Positions 16,876 through 24,807 of a stretch of 52,529 nt of DNA are shown here, piece by piece. Source of the stretch: Rhizobium ecuadorense (GTDB taxonomy: Bacteria; Pseudomonadota; Alphaproteobacteria; Rhizobiales; Rhizobiaceae). The stretch spans positions 1-52,529 of the forward strand of contig NZ_LFIO01001737.1 of NCBI RefSeq assembly GCF_001187535.1, in the 5' to 3' direction. A program made the translations under genes and the position numbers. Positions within the stretch are counted from its first letter, which is position 1, and every line of letters starts with the position of its first letter. The notes beneath the pieces were generated by a model. The model saw nothing but the letters and a program-made list of their open reading frames with translations, did no database searches and was not told the DNA's origin.

Positions 16876-17883
16876 ATGGCCCGATCGCGTACCGATAATC
16901 CGAATATTGCCGTCCTGCTTCCCTGCTATAACGAGGCAGCGACAATCGGCCCTGTGGTGCGGGGTTTCCGCGCGACGCTGCCGGATGCGGCGATCCACGT
17001 CTACGACAATAATTCCACCGACGGCACTGCGCTGCAGGCGATGCTTGCCGGCGCGCATGTCGTGCGCGAGCGGCGGCAAGGCAAGGGCCACGTCGTGCGC
17101 CGCATGTTCGCCGACATCGACGCCGACATCTACATCATCGCCGACGGCGACGGCACTTACGCGCCTGAGGATGCCGAAGAGTTGGTGCGCACACTGCTGA
17201 CCGAGCGGGCCGACATGGTGGTGGGAACCCGACGCGGCGTTCATGCCGATGCCGGCCGTCAGGGCCACGCGCTCGGCAACCGGCTTTTCAACCTGCTCTA
17301 CCGGACGATCTTCGGCCCCGACTTCACCGACATCTTTTCCGGCTACCGCGCTTTCTCGCGCCGCTTCGTCAAGAGCTTCCCGGCGGTATCGGGCGGCTTC
17401 GAGATCGAAACCGAAATGTCCGTGCACGCCTCGCGGCTGAAACTGCCGGTCAGCGAGCTGGAACTCGATTACGGCCGCCGGCCGGAAGGCTCGCATTCCA
17501 AGCTTTCGACCTTCCGCGACGGCGGCAGGATCCTCTGGATGTTCGCGATGCTGATGAAGGAGACGCGGCCCTTCGCCTTCTTCAGCACGATCAGCGCCAG
17601 CTTCATGCTGGCGAGCCTCGGCTTCATGGCGCCGGTGCTGGCGGAATATTTCCAGACGGGCCTCGTCAGCCGCATGCCGACCTGGGTGCTGTCGATGGCG
17701 CTGATGATGATCTCCTTCATGCTGTTTACCGCCGGCGTCATCCTGGATTCGGTAGCCCGTGCCCGCGCCGAACAGCTTCGCATCCATTATATGAACCTGG
17801 AGACGCCAAGTGCGGTCAAGGCACCGCTCAGCCAGACAGCGCCGGTATCGCGCACGCGTCCCGGCAAGGCGGATGCGGCGTGA
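16876..17883 (+). CDS. GT2-family glycosyltransferase (polyprenyl-phosphate sugar synthase-like)
   Basis: This 335-residue protein has a GT-A catalytic domain: VLLPCYNEAATIGPVV (about 13-28), YDNNSTDGT for nucleotide binding (43-51) and IIADGDGTYAPEDA (87-100) with the metal-binding acidic motif. The later GFEIETEMSVHA block is typical of DPM1/UgtP-like enzymes. Two hydrophobic helices near the C-terminus (about 228-255 and 268-295) anchor it. Such enzymes load a sugar from a nucleotide donor onto polyprenyl phosphate at the cytoplasmic face. The gene overlaps the following gtrA start by four bases, so the two are translationally coupled. Confidence 0.9.
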   Translation: MARSRTDNPNIAVLLPCYNEAATIGPVVRGFRATLPDAAIHVYDNNSTDGTALQAMLAGAHVVRERRQGKGHVVRRMFADIDADIYIIADGDGTYAPEDAEELVRTLLTERADMVVGTRRGVHADAGRQGHALGNRLFNLLYRTIFGPDFTDIFSGYRAFSRRFVKSFPAVSGGFEIETEMSVHASRLKLPVSELELDYGRRPEGSHSKLSTFRDGGRILWMFAMLMKETRPFAFFSTISASFMLASLGFMAPVLAEYFQTGLVSRMPTWVLSMALMMISFMLFTAGVILDSVARARAEQLRIHYMNLETPSAVKAPLSQTAPVSRTRPGKADAA

Positions 17884-18257
17884 GAAAGCTCATCCGCTTT
17901 ACCATCGCCGGCGGAATCGGCTTCCTCGTCGATGCCGGCATGCTGTCGGCGCTGCTGCATCTGACGTCGCTTGGGCCGTTTCTGGCACGGCTGGTGGCGA
18001 TCGCTTGCGCAATGGCAGTGACCTGGGTTTTCAACCGGCGCTACACTTTCGATCGCTCCGGCCGGACGCTCGCCGCCGAAGGCTTCCGGTACGGCTCGAT
18101 CGGGGTGACGGCAGCGCTCGTCAATTATGGGCTTTATTCCACGCTTCTGCTGTCGCTGCCGGCACTTCAGCCGCTGGCAGCGATGGTGATCGCCAGCATC
18201 GCCTCGATGGTGTTCAGCTTCTTCGGCTATTCGCGCTTCGTCTTCCGCGCCGAATAA
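17880..18257 (+). CDS. GtrA-family membrane protein
   Basis: This 125-residue protein begins with GTG at 17880, overlapping the TGA of the GT2 gene. It has four hydrophobic helices and the family markers FTIAGGIGFLVDAG near the start, TWVFNRRYTF in the middle and FFGYSRFVF at the end. GtrA proteins are thought to move polyprenyl-phosphate-linked sugars across the membrane or assist this step. Coupling to the GT2 gene supports that role here, with the divergent GT-C-like protein as a possible acceptor-side enzyme. Confidence 0.9.
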   Translation: MRKLIRFTIAGGIGFLVDAGMLSALLHLTSLGPFLARLVAIACAMAVTWVFNRRYTFDRSGRTLAAEGFRYGSIGVTAALVNYGLYSTLLLSLPALQPLAAMVIASIASMVFSFFGYSRFVFRAE

Positions 18258-18272
18258 TTCTCGAAATATGCG

Positions 18273-19259
18273 CTAGACGGCTTCCCAGCCGTCCTTCTCG
18301 CTGGCCCGGTAGATCGCGTCGATCACCTTCTGGTTCAATTTCGAATTTTCCAGCGTGACGAGCTCTTCCTTGTTGTCCTTCACCGCCCGGGCGAAGGCTT
18401 CGACCTCACGCTTGTACTGGCGGCTGTCCTGGAAGCGGAAGATGCGCGATTCATTGTGGCTGCGGTCGGCAAGCTCGATCTCCTCAGGCCCCCAGCGATT
18501 GGCGTTGAACGGCGATTTGACCTCGATGTAACCGTCGGTGCCGTGGAAGACCATGACCTGGCGGTTGGCCATCTGCGTCGAGATATAGAAGCTCAGCTCG
18601 AAGTCGCCGAAATCGGCTTTGACGCTCGAATAGATATCCGTGCCGAATTCGGGATCGCGCTCGGTGACCGCCTGGATCCGCAGCGGTTCCTTGCCGGTGG
18701 AAAACCGCGTGCCCATGACGGGATAGACGCCGATATCGGGAAGGCCGCCGCCGCCAAGCTCGGGAACGTTGCGCATGTTGGCGGGATCGCGGTTGAAATA
18801 GGTGAAGGCGCCCTGCACATGCCGGAGCGAACCGATCGCACCCTCGTCGATCAGCGCGCGCACCTTCCGCCAGACCGGGGAATAGGTGATCATGTAGGCT
18901 TCGGTGACCACCACGCGGTTGCGGTCGCGGGCGGCGATCACTTCGTCGATATCGCCTGCCTTCAGCGCCAGGGGCTTCTCGCAGAGCACGTGCTTGCCGG
19001 CATCGGCTGCTTTGATCGACCATTCGATATGCTGCGAGGTCGGCAGCGGGATGTAGACCGCGTCGATGAGATCGGAGGCCAGCATCTCCTCATAGGAGCC
19101 GAAGGCATGCGGCACGGAGAAACGGTCGGCCATCTCCCTGGCACGTGTAAGATCACGGCTGGCAATCGCCGTGACGACGCAATTTTCCGCGTCCTGGATT
19201 GCGGGAACGACATTGTCGCGGCCGATCTTCGCCGTTGAAATGATACCGAAGCGCAGCAT
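18273..19259 (-). CDS. Gfo/Idh/MocA-family NAD(P)-dependent oxidoreductase
   Basis: The 328-residue protein has the N-terminal Rossmann domain (LRFGIISTAKIGRDNVVPAI, 2-21) and the hallmark CEKPLAL with the catalytic lysine near residue 95. The C-terminal alpha/beta domain carries GGGLPDIGVYPV, the substrate-side motif of the family. The family oxidises or reduces sugars and related cyclic compounds, often in sugar catabolism. GGGAGG seven bases before the ATG at 19259 decides the start over one 15 bases upstream. It converges with gtrA (16-base gap) and diverges from an aldo/keto reductase gene. Confidence 0.93.
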   Translation of the reverse strand: MLRFGIISTAKIGRDNVVPAIQDAENCVVTAIASRDLTRAREMADRFSVPHAFGSYEEMLASDLIDAVYIPLPTSQHIEWSIKAADAGKHVLCEKPLALKAGDIDEVIAARDRNRVVVTEAYMITYSPVWRKVRALIDEGAIGSLRHVQGAFTYFNRDPANMRNVPELGGGGLPDIGVYPVMGTRFSTGKEPLRIQAVTERDPEFGTDIYSSVKADFGDFELSFYISTQMANRQVMVFHGTDGYIEVKSPFNANRWGPEEIELADRSHNESRIFRFQDSRQYKREVEAFARAVKDNKEELVTLENSKLNQKVIDAIYRASEKDGWEAV

Positions 19260-19390
19260 ATCCAAACCTCCCAAACAGATTTCCGCGAACCATATTCAGG
19301 CCTCAGCTGCGGCGCAATGGCGCGGGCTGAAATCACGGAAGTTTGCCTTCCCGGATGCCCGCAATGCGCTAAGTTCTTCCGAATCGTCAG

Positions 19391-19436
19391 AGCATGATGT
19401 CGTCCGAAAACCGCTTACACGTTTCGGCATCATGCT
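19391..19436. repeat. Rhizobial palindromic repeat, AGCATGATG-arm version
   Basis: AGCATGATG and CATCATGCT form the nine-base arms of a 46-base palindrome with the middle CGTCCGAAAACCGCTTACAC. Its middle matches the element at 9667-9710 while the arms differ. It lies in the divergent spacer between the Gfo/Idh and aldo/keto reductase genes. Confidence 0.75.
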
Positions 19437-19495
19437 GCGGGACGGCGTTCTGCCGTATCCGCGATTTCAATCATTGCAGAATTTTGGAGAGCGTC

Positions 19496-20443
19496 ATGGA
19501 AATGCGCCGGCTTGGAAAAACAGGTCTTTCGGTCGCGCCGATCGTGATCGGCGGCAATGTCTTCGGCTGGACGGCCGACGAGAAAACATCCTTCGCCATT
19601 CTCGACGCCTTCTTCGATGCGGGGCTGAACACGATCGACACGGCCGATGTCTATTCCGCCTGGGTTCCGGGCAATAAGGGCGGCGATTCCGAGGAGATCA
19701 TCGGGCGCTGGCTGAAACAGGCAAGCGTCTCCCGCGATAAGGCCGTGATCGTCACCAAGGTCGGCTCGGACATGGGACAGGGCAAGACGCTGAAGGAGAG
19801 TTATGTCCTCAAGGCGGTCGAGGATTCGCTCAGTCGACTGCAGACCGATTATATCGACCTCTATCTCTCGCATTGGCCGGATGCCGATACGCCGCACGAG
19901 GAAACGCTCGGCGCCTATGCCAAGCTGAAGCAGCAAGGCAAGATCCGCGCCATCGGCTGCTCGAATTATGATGCAGCGCTGCTGCAGGCTTCCTTCGACG
20001 CTGCCGAAAAGGCCGGTCTGCCGCGTTACGATGTGGTACAGCCGGAATATAACCTCTATGAGCGCTCAAGCTGCGAGGGGCCGCTCGCCGAGCTTTGCAT
20101 CAAGGAAGATATCGGCGTCATCACCTATTTCAGCCTCGCCGCCGGCTTCCTCACCGGCAAATACCGCAGCAAGGCCGATACGCAGGGCCGCGCCCGCGAG
20201 GGCCGCGTCTTGCAATATCTCGATGACAAAGGCCTGCGCATTCTTGCCGCACTCGACAGGGTATCCGCTGAAACCGGCGCCAAGCCCGCGGAAATTTCGC
20301 TCGCCTGGCTTTTGCGCAAGAAGGGCGTGACAGCGCCGATCGCCAGCGCCACCAGTCTTTCGCAGCTTGAAAGCCTGGCGAAATCGGCGACACTTGCCCT
20401 TTCCAATGACGCGATGGCGCTGCTCGATGAAGCCGGCCGCTGA
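19496..20443 (+). CDS. Aldo/keto reductase
   Basis: The 315-residue protein is a TIM-barrel NADPH-dependent oxidoreductase. The catalytic tetrad is visible: Asp48 and Tyr53 in NTIDTADVYSAW, Lys88 in IVTKVG, and the His in DLYLSHWPD. The cofactor region YFSLAAGFLTGKYR and the final IASATSLSQL match the YghZ/Tas-like group. GGAGAGCGTC precedes the ATG at 19496, which rules out the upstream opening at 19394 inside the palindromic repeat. It is followed 13 bases later by a GNAT gene, probably in the same transcript. Confidence 0.93.
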   Translation: MEMRRLGKTGLSVAPIVIGGNVFGWTADEKTSFAILDAFFDAGLNTIDTADVYSAWVPGNKGGDSEEIIGRWLKQASVSRDKAVIVTKVGSDMGQGKTLKESYVLKAVEDSLSRLQTDYIDLYLSHWPDADTPHEETLGAYAKLKQQGKIRAIGCSNYDAALLQASFDAAEKAGLPRYDVVQPEYNLYERSSCEGPLAELCIKEDIGVITYFSLAAGFLTGKYRSKADTQGRAREGRVLQYLDDKGLRILAALDRVSAETGAKPAEISLAWLLRKKGVTAPIASATSLSQLESLAKSATLALSNDAMALLDEAGR

Positions 20444-20456
20444 AAGAGAAGAGACG

Positions 20457-20900
20457 ATGACCGTGACGATCCGCGATGCCCGCCTGGAAGACGAAACCCG
20501 CTGGCGCGACCTCTGGGCTGATTATCTCGCCTTTTACGAGGTTACGGTCGATGCCGATATCACCGACCAGACATGGCGCCGGGTTTTCGATCCGGCGTCG
20601 GCGATCGCCATGCGCGTCGCCGAGGTCGACGGCAGGATCATGGGCTTTGCGCTCTATCTCACCCATGAGGGCAGCTGGATCCGCGGCAGGGATTGCTATC
20701 TCGAAGATCTGTTCGTCGATCCCGAGGCACGCGGCCAAGGCGTCGGGCGGGCACTGATGGACGATCTCGTCGCCACCTGCAAAGCCAGGGGCTGGTCGCG
20801 GCTCTATTGGCATACGAGCGAGCAGAACAAGACGGCCCGGGCGCTCTATGACAGCTATGTCGAGAGCGACGGCCATATCCGCTATCGCATCAGCTTCTGA
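20457..20900 (+). CDS. GNAT-family N-acetyltransferase
   Basis: A 147-residue acetyltransferase with the acetyl-CoA pyrophosphate loop RGQGVG at 92-97 preceded by the YLEDLFVDPEA strand (81-91), and the C-terminal WHTSEQNKTARALYD helix typical of the family. The start at 20457 follows a purine-rich AAAGAGAAGAGACG. It lies 13 bases after the aldo/keto reductase gene. The acetylated substrate is unknown. Its last bases overlap the end of the convergent M15-like gene by 11. Confidence 0.9.
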   Translation: MTVTIRDARLEDETRWRDLWADYLAFYEVTVDADITDQTWRRVFDPASAIAMRVAEVDGRIMGFALYLTHEGSWIRGRDCYLEDLFVDPEARGQGVGRALMDDLVATCKARGWSRLYWHTSEQNKTARALYDSYVESDGHIRYRISF

Positions 20901-21507
20901 GGGCAGGAAAACCTTCGTACCATTCGGAATGTTTTCCCTCCCAATTCGCCATGCCCGGCTTGGTGAGGATGCCGCGCGGGCTGACGTAACTCTGGATCAC
21001 CCGTTTCGGCCGCTCGTGCCACTGGATATTGAAGGCCCAGAGCTTGGGGAAGAAGCAGAGCGAAGCATAAGGCAGATGATCGTGGATCCACCAGGCGAGA
21101 CGCTGCCAGTCGCTTTCGTCGCTGTAGCGGTCGAGCATCCATGGCACGGCAATGCAGACCGCAGCACCCATGCAGCCGTCGAAGTCCCGCATGTCCCAGA
21201 TGTGATGGGCTGCGGTGGCAGCATTGGTCGAGCAGTTCAGATTGTTGTCGTTGCCGAACCTGTTGACATCAGGCGATCGATAGCCGGAACGGATATGCAG
21301 ACGACCGAAGGCCGCTTCCAGCGGCTCCAACAATTCCTGGCAAAGCCTCCTGCCTGCCTCGATCGCCAGATCGGGATCCTCGGGAATATTGGGGATGCGG
21401 TGGAAATCGGCAATTTCGGAATGCAGGAAATCGCGGAAGAAGAAGTTCTGCGACAGCCGCACACGGCCGAGATCCTCCAGCCCCTTCATCGAACCCGGCT
21501 TGCGCAT
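20890..21507 (-). CDS. Peptidase M15-like domain protein
   Basis: The reading frame is open from 21624, but GGAAGAGAACGTC precedes the ATG at 21507, which I prefer (205 residues); the true start remains uncertain. The protein has SQNFFFRDFLHSEIADFH near the N-terminus, then the M15-like block LHIRSGYRSPDVNRFG, an HH pair in AAHHIWDMRDFDG and a later FNIQWHERPKR. In D-Ala-D-Ala carboxypeptidase-type M15 enzymes, SGYRSP, an H-x6-D pair and a W-x-H bind zinc. The order fits, but spacing around HHIWDMRD is unusual, so activity is uncertain. No signal peptide is seen. Confidence 0.65.
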   Translation of the reverse strand: MRKPGSMKGLEDLGRVRLSQNFFFRDFLHSEIADFHRIPNIPEDPDLAIEAGRRLCQELLEPLEAAFGRLHIRSGYRSPDVNRFGNDNNLNCSTNAATAAHHIWDMRDFDGCMGAAVCIAVPWMLDRYSDESDWQRLAWWIHDHLPYASLCFFPKLWAFNIQWHERPKRVIQSYVSPRGILTKPGMANWEGKHSEWYEGFPALRS

Positions 21508-21656
21508 GACGTTCTCTTCCTTCCACATCGACGGCAGAATCATCGCCCGGAGCAGATTTCCAGTCCACCCGAAATCGGTCGGGAACAATTTGCGCAATCC
21601 TTGCTTCTTAGTGTGTCGCCGCATTCGCGGCCTTTCCCAGAATAAGGATCGAGAAA

Positions 21657-22154
21657 ATGGCCAAGGAAAAGACGTTGGAAGATCTCTTCTACGACACGCT
21701 GAAGGACATCTATTTTGCCGAACGGCAGATTTTGCGCGCCCTGCCGAAGATGGCGCGCGCTGCGCAGTCTTCGGAACTGAAGGCGGGTTTCCAGAAGCAC
21801 CTGGAGCAAACCGAAGGCCAGGTCGAGCGCCTGCAGCAGGTTTTCGAGAAGATCGGCAAACGCGCCCAGGGCAAGACCTGCGAGGCGATCCAGGGCATTA
21901 TCGCCGAGGGCGAGGAAATCATGGAGGAATTCAAGGGCACGCCGGCGCTGGATGCCGGGCTGATTTCCGCGGCCCAGGCCGTCGAGCATTATGAAATCGC
22001 CCGTTACGGCACGCTGAAGACCTGGGCTGCGACGCTTGGCCTCAAGGATGTCGTCAGCCTGCTCGACCAGACGCTGCAGGAAGAAACGGCGACAGACAAG
22101 ACCCTCTCGCAGCTCGCCACCACGGCGGCGAACCAGAAGGCCAAGGCAGCCTGA
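21657..22154 (+). CDS. DUF892/YciE-YciF ferritin-like protein
   Basis: The 165-residue protein is a four-helix bundle of the YciF/DUF892 family. Markers include LEDLFYDTLKDIYFAERQIL at the N-terminus, KMARAAQSSELKAGFQKHLEQTEGQV with the metal-binding type E-x-H pair, CEAIQGIIAEG, and AAQAVEHYEIARYGTLKTWA near the end. The family is stress-associated in enterobacteria and other bacteria, and binds metal in ferritin-like fashion, but its reaction is not established. The gene follows the divergent M15-like gene by about 150 bases and ends at a strong hairpin. Confidence 0.92.
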   Translation: MAKEKTLEDLFYDTLKDIYFAERQILRALPKMARAAQSSELKAGFQKHLEQTEGQVERLQQVFEKIGKRAQGKTCEAIQGIIAEGEEIMEEFKGTPALDAGLISAAQAVEHYEIARYGTLKTWAATLGLKDVVSLLDQTLQEETATDKTLSQLATTAANQKAKAA

Positions 22155-22167
22155 CGGAATGAACAGA

Positions 22168-22198
22168 ACGGGCGGCGGGTCTGTTGCCGGCCGCCCGT
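22168..22198 (+). terminator. Hairpin after the DUF892 gene
   Basis: ACGGGCGGC and GCCGCCCGT form a nine-pair GC stem with a 13-base loop, starting 14 bases after the stop codon. A weak pyrimidine stretch follows. It may serve as a terminator for the DUF892 gene. Confidence 0.6.
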
Positions 22199-22295
22199 AT
22201 CCTTCTACGGCGCCGCGCGTCTATCAGGCGCGCAAAGGACGCTGTAACACTTGAAATTGCTGCGTAATTCCTTAGATCGATGACGATCCAAGGTA

Positions 22296-23189
22296 TTATG
22301 CAGTGACATATCTGAAGAAATCGATGAAGGCTCGCAGCGCCGGGCGCATCTGCCGCCGGGTGGGGTAATAGAGAAACGGCCCGGAATAGGGTGCGCACCA
22401 GTCCTCCAGTACCCGCACCAGCTTGCCGCTCGCCAGCTCGGCATCCACCCGCATATCGAAGAGATAGGCAAGGCCGGCGCCATTCAGCGCCGCAAGCAGG
22501 GCCAGCCGGTCCTCGCTGACAATCAGCGGCCCATCGACTGCAACGACCAATTCCTGCCCGTCCTTTTCGAATTCCCAGCGATAGATGGAGCCGTTGGTGA
22601 AGCGCCGTTTGATGCAGCGGTGATGGACGAGATCGCGCGGGTGTCCAGGCTTTGGATAACGCTCGAAATATTCGGGCGACGCGGCGATGACAGTCGTCAG
22701 ATCGGGCGAGACCTTGACCGCGATCATATCGGCTTCCAGGCTCTCCTCGAGCCTTATGCCGGCATCGAAACCCTCCTTGACGATATCGGTGAAGCCGTCC
22801 TCATTGGCGATCTCCAGGGTGATATCGGGATAGAGGTTGAGAAAGTCGCCGAGGCGCGGGGCGAGCAGGAGATCGGAGGCGAAGCGCGGCGCGGTGATCC
22901 GCAGATTGCCGGCGGGCTTGGCGCGGGTATCGCGGACGGCCTCCAGGGCAATATCGATCTCTTCAAGCGCCGGACGCAGCCGCTGGAGAAGCAGGCGGCC
23001 CTCCTCCGTCGGCGCGACGCTGCGGGTGGTGCGCGCCAGAAGCCTGACACCCAGGCTTTCCTCCAGGCTCGAGATCGCATGACTGATCGCTGACGGCGCG
23101 ACGAGGAGTTCCTTGGCTGCGGCGCGGAAGCTGCGATGCTCCGAAACGGCGGCGAGAACGGCGAGTTGCGAGAGCTGTGTTCTGTTCAT
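22296..23189 (-). CDS. LysR-family transcriptional regulator
   Basis: The 297-residue protein has the LysR helix-turn-helix at about 5-64 (LAVLAAVSEHRSFRAAAKEL, then SAISHAISSLEESLGVRL) and an effector domain containing NLRITAPRFASDLLL, IANEDGFTDIVKEGFDAGIR and IYRWEFEKDG. It is of the same subgroup as the LysR protein near 2.5 kb. It is transcribed away from the aldo/keto reductase gene starting at 23307, a common pairing in rhizobia, so that reductase is the likely target. Confidence 0.93.
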   Translation of the reverse strand: MNRTQLSQLAVLAAVSEHRSFRAAAKELLVAPSAISHAISSLEESLGVRLLARTTRSVAPTEEGRLLLQRLRPALEEIDIALEAVRDTRAKPAGNLRITAPRFASDLLLAPRLGDFLNLYPDITLEIANEDGFTDIVKEGFDAGIRLEESLEADMIAVKVSPDLTTVIAASPEYFERYPKPGHPRDLVHHRCIKRRFTNGSIYRWEFEKDGQELVVAVDGPLIVSEDRLALLAALNGAGLAYLFDMRVDAELASGKLVRVLEDWCAPYSGPFLYYPTRRQMRPALRAFIDFFRYVTA

Positions 23190-23306
23190 TGATCGAAATA
23201 ATAGAACAAGCCGTTAGAAACTGCATGTATTTTCTGACCGATGACGCAGGGATATAGTCTGCCCGTGCCGCATAGAGCGGTTCCCAGCTCAGAAACGGAG
23301 CACATG

Positions 23307-24302
23307 ATGAAAACCCGGAAACTCGGAAACGATCTGACCGTCTCAGCCGTCGGCCTCGGCTGCATGGGCATGAGCTTTGCCTATGGCACCAGCGACGAAG
23401 CGGAATCAATGAGGACGCTCAATCGCGCCGTCGAACTCGGCGTCACCTTTTTCGACACCGCCGAAGTCTATGGCCCCTTTACCAATGAGACCCTTCTCGG
23501 AAAGGCGCTGAAACCATTCCGCGACCACGTGGTGATCGCCACCAAATTCGGCTTCAAGATCGATACGAACAAGACAGGTGCTGCCGCCATCGCCGGCGTC
23601 GACAGCCGTCCCGAGCATGTGCGGCAGGTCGCCGAGGCCTCGCTGAAGCGGCTTGGGATCGAGACCATCGACCTGTTCTACCAGCACCGCGTCGATCCCG
23701 ATGTGCCGATCGAGGAGACGGTCGGCGTCATGGCCGAGCTGGTGAGGGAGGGCAAGGTCCGCGCCCTCGGCCTCTCGGAAGCCGGCAGCGCCACCATCCG
23801 CCGCGCCCATGCGGTGCATCCGATCGCCGCACTCCAGAGCGAATATTCGCTCTGGACGCGCGACCCCGAAGAGGATGTGCTCGCCACCTGCCGCGAGCTC
23901 GGCATCGGTTTCGTGCCCTACAGTCCGCTTGGCCGCGGTTTCCTGACGGGGGCGATCCGCAAGGCCGACGATCTTGCCGCCGACGATTTCCGCCGGCAGG
24001 TACCGCGCTTCCAGGCGGAGAATTTCGACGCCAACGCCGCCCTCGTCGCCACGCTCGAACAGCTTGCCGCCGAGAAGGGCGTGACGGCCGCGCAGCTGGC
24101 GCTCGCCTGGGTGCTGAACCAGGGCGACGACATCGTGCCGATCCCCGGCGCCCGCAAGCTTCACCATCTCGAGCAGAACGCCGCCGCTGCCGATATCGTG
24201 CTCAGCGTGGCCGAACTCGAGCAGCTCGACGAGGCGATCCCGGCCGCGCAGGTGGCGGGAAAACGCTATTCGGACGCCTCGCTTGCAATGACGAACCTGT
24301 AA
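23307..24302 (+). CDS. Aldo/keto reductase
   Basis: The 331-residue protein carries the AKR tetrad: Asp50 and Tyr55 in FFDTAEVYGPF, Lys80 in IATKFGF and His127 in DLFYQHRVDP. The VPYSPLGRGFLTG block and the C-terminal PIPGARKLHHLEQN cofactor segment place it in the AKR13/YakC-like group. ATG codons at 23304 and 23307 are adjacent; the second has the better distance from GGAG. The divergent LysR gene probably regulates it, and a strong hairpin follows the stop. Confidence 0.94.
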   Translation: MKTRKLGNDLTVSAVGLGCMGMSFAYGTSDEAESMRTLNRAVELGVTFFDTAEVYGPFTNETLLGKALKPFRDHVVIATKFGFKIDTNKTGAAAIAGVDSRPEHVRQVAEASLKRLGIETIDLFYQHRVDPDVPIEETVGVMAELVREGKVRALGLSEAGSATIRRAHAVHPIAALQSEYSLWTRDPEEDVLATCRELGIGFVPYSPLGRGFLTGAIRKADDLAADDFRRQVPRFQAENFDANAALVATLEQLAAEKGVTAAQLALAWVLNQGDDIVPIPGARKLHHLEQNAAAADIVLSVAELEQLDEAIPAAQVAGKRYSDASLAMTNL

Positions 24303-24310
24303 GCGACAAA

Positions 24311-24338
24311 AGCCCGGCCTGATACAACCGGCCGGGCT
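24311..24338 (+). terminator. Hairpin terminator after the aldo/keto reductase gene
   Basis: AGCCCGGCC, a ten-base loop, and GGCCGGGCT form a perfect nine-pair stem beginning eight bases after the stop. The A-rich run before it (ACAAAA) would also let it work on the other strand. Confidence 0.75.
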
Positions 24339-24393
24339 TGCCTTCGCGGCCGGCGAAACTATCTAAAGCCATCTCGGAAAACGGGATGAAAAC

Positions 24394-24753
24394 ATGTCGG
24401 ACAGGCAGGCAGTCGAACAGACGGTTCATCTCTATGTCGAAGGCATGGCCTTCGCCAATGAGGCAGCCTTGAAAAAGGCCTTTCACCCGAAAAGCTCGAT
24501 CATCGGCTATTACCAGAATGCCGTCGAATGGCTGACGCGGGACGAATTCATCGCCGCCATCCTGGCGGAGGAGCCGGCCCCGCCCGGCACGCAGCCCTTC
24601 ATGGATATCCAGAACGTCGATGTCGAGGGCGATGCGGCGAGCGTCAAGGTCACCGACGATTTCGCCGGAATGCGTTTCACCGACTATCTCTCACTGCTGA
24701 AGATCGACGGCCGCTGGACGATCGTCAGCAAACTCTACCATCTTCACACGTGA
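24394..24753 (+). CDS. NTF2-like protein of the putative lumazine-binding type
   Basis: This 119-residue protein has a SnoaL/NTF2-like cone fold: an N-terminal helix (VEQTVHLYVEGMAFANEAAL), KKAFHPKSSIIGYY, and the strand series ending DYLSLLKIDGRWTIVSKLYH. The final motif is characteristic of the putative lumazine-binding (Lumazine_bd_2) family. Its ligand or reaction is unknown. It stands alone between two hairpins. The start at 24394 follows AAACGGGATGAAAAC, a weak ribosome site. Confidence 0.85.
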   Translation: MSDRQAVEQTVHLYVEGMAFANEAALKKAFHPKSSIIGYYQNAVEWLTRDEFIAAILAEEPAPPGTQPFMDIQNVDVEGDAASVKVTDDFAGMRFTDYLSLLKIDGRWTIVSKLYHLHT

Positions 24754-24756
24754 AAA

Positions 24757-24780
24757 GACCGGCCGCCTTGGCAGCCGGTC
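24757..24780 (+). terminator. Rho-independent terminator after the NTF2-like gene
   Basis: GACCGGC, a ten-base loop, and GCCGGTC form a seven-pair stem, followed by CGTTGTTTTTGG. It starts four bases after the stop and separates this gene from the convergent pheT. Confidence 0.8.
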
Positions 24781-24807
24781 CGTTGTTTTTGGTGAAGGCC
24801 AACGCGA

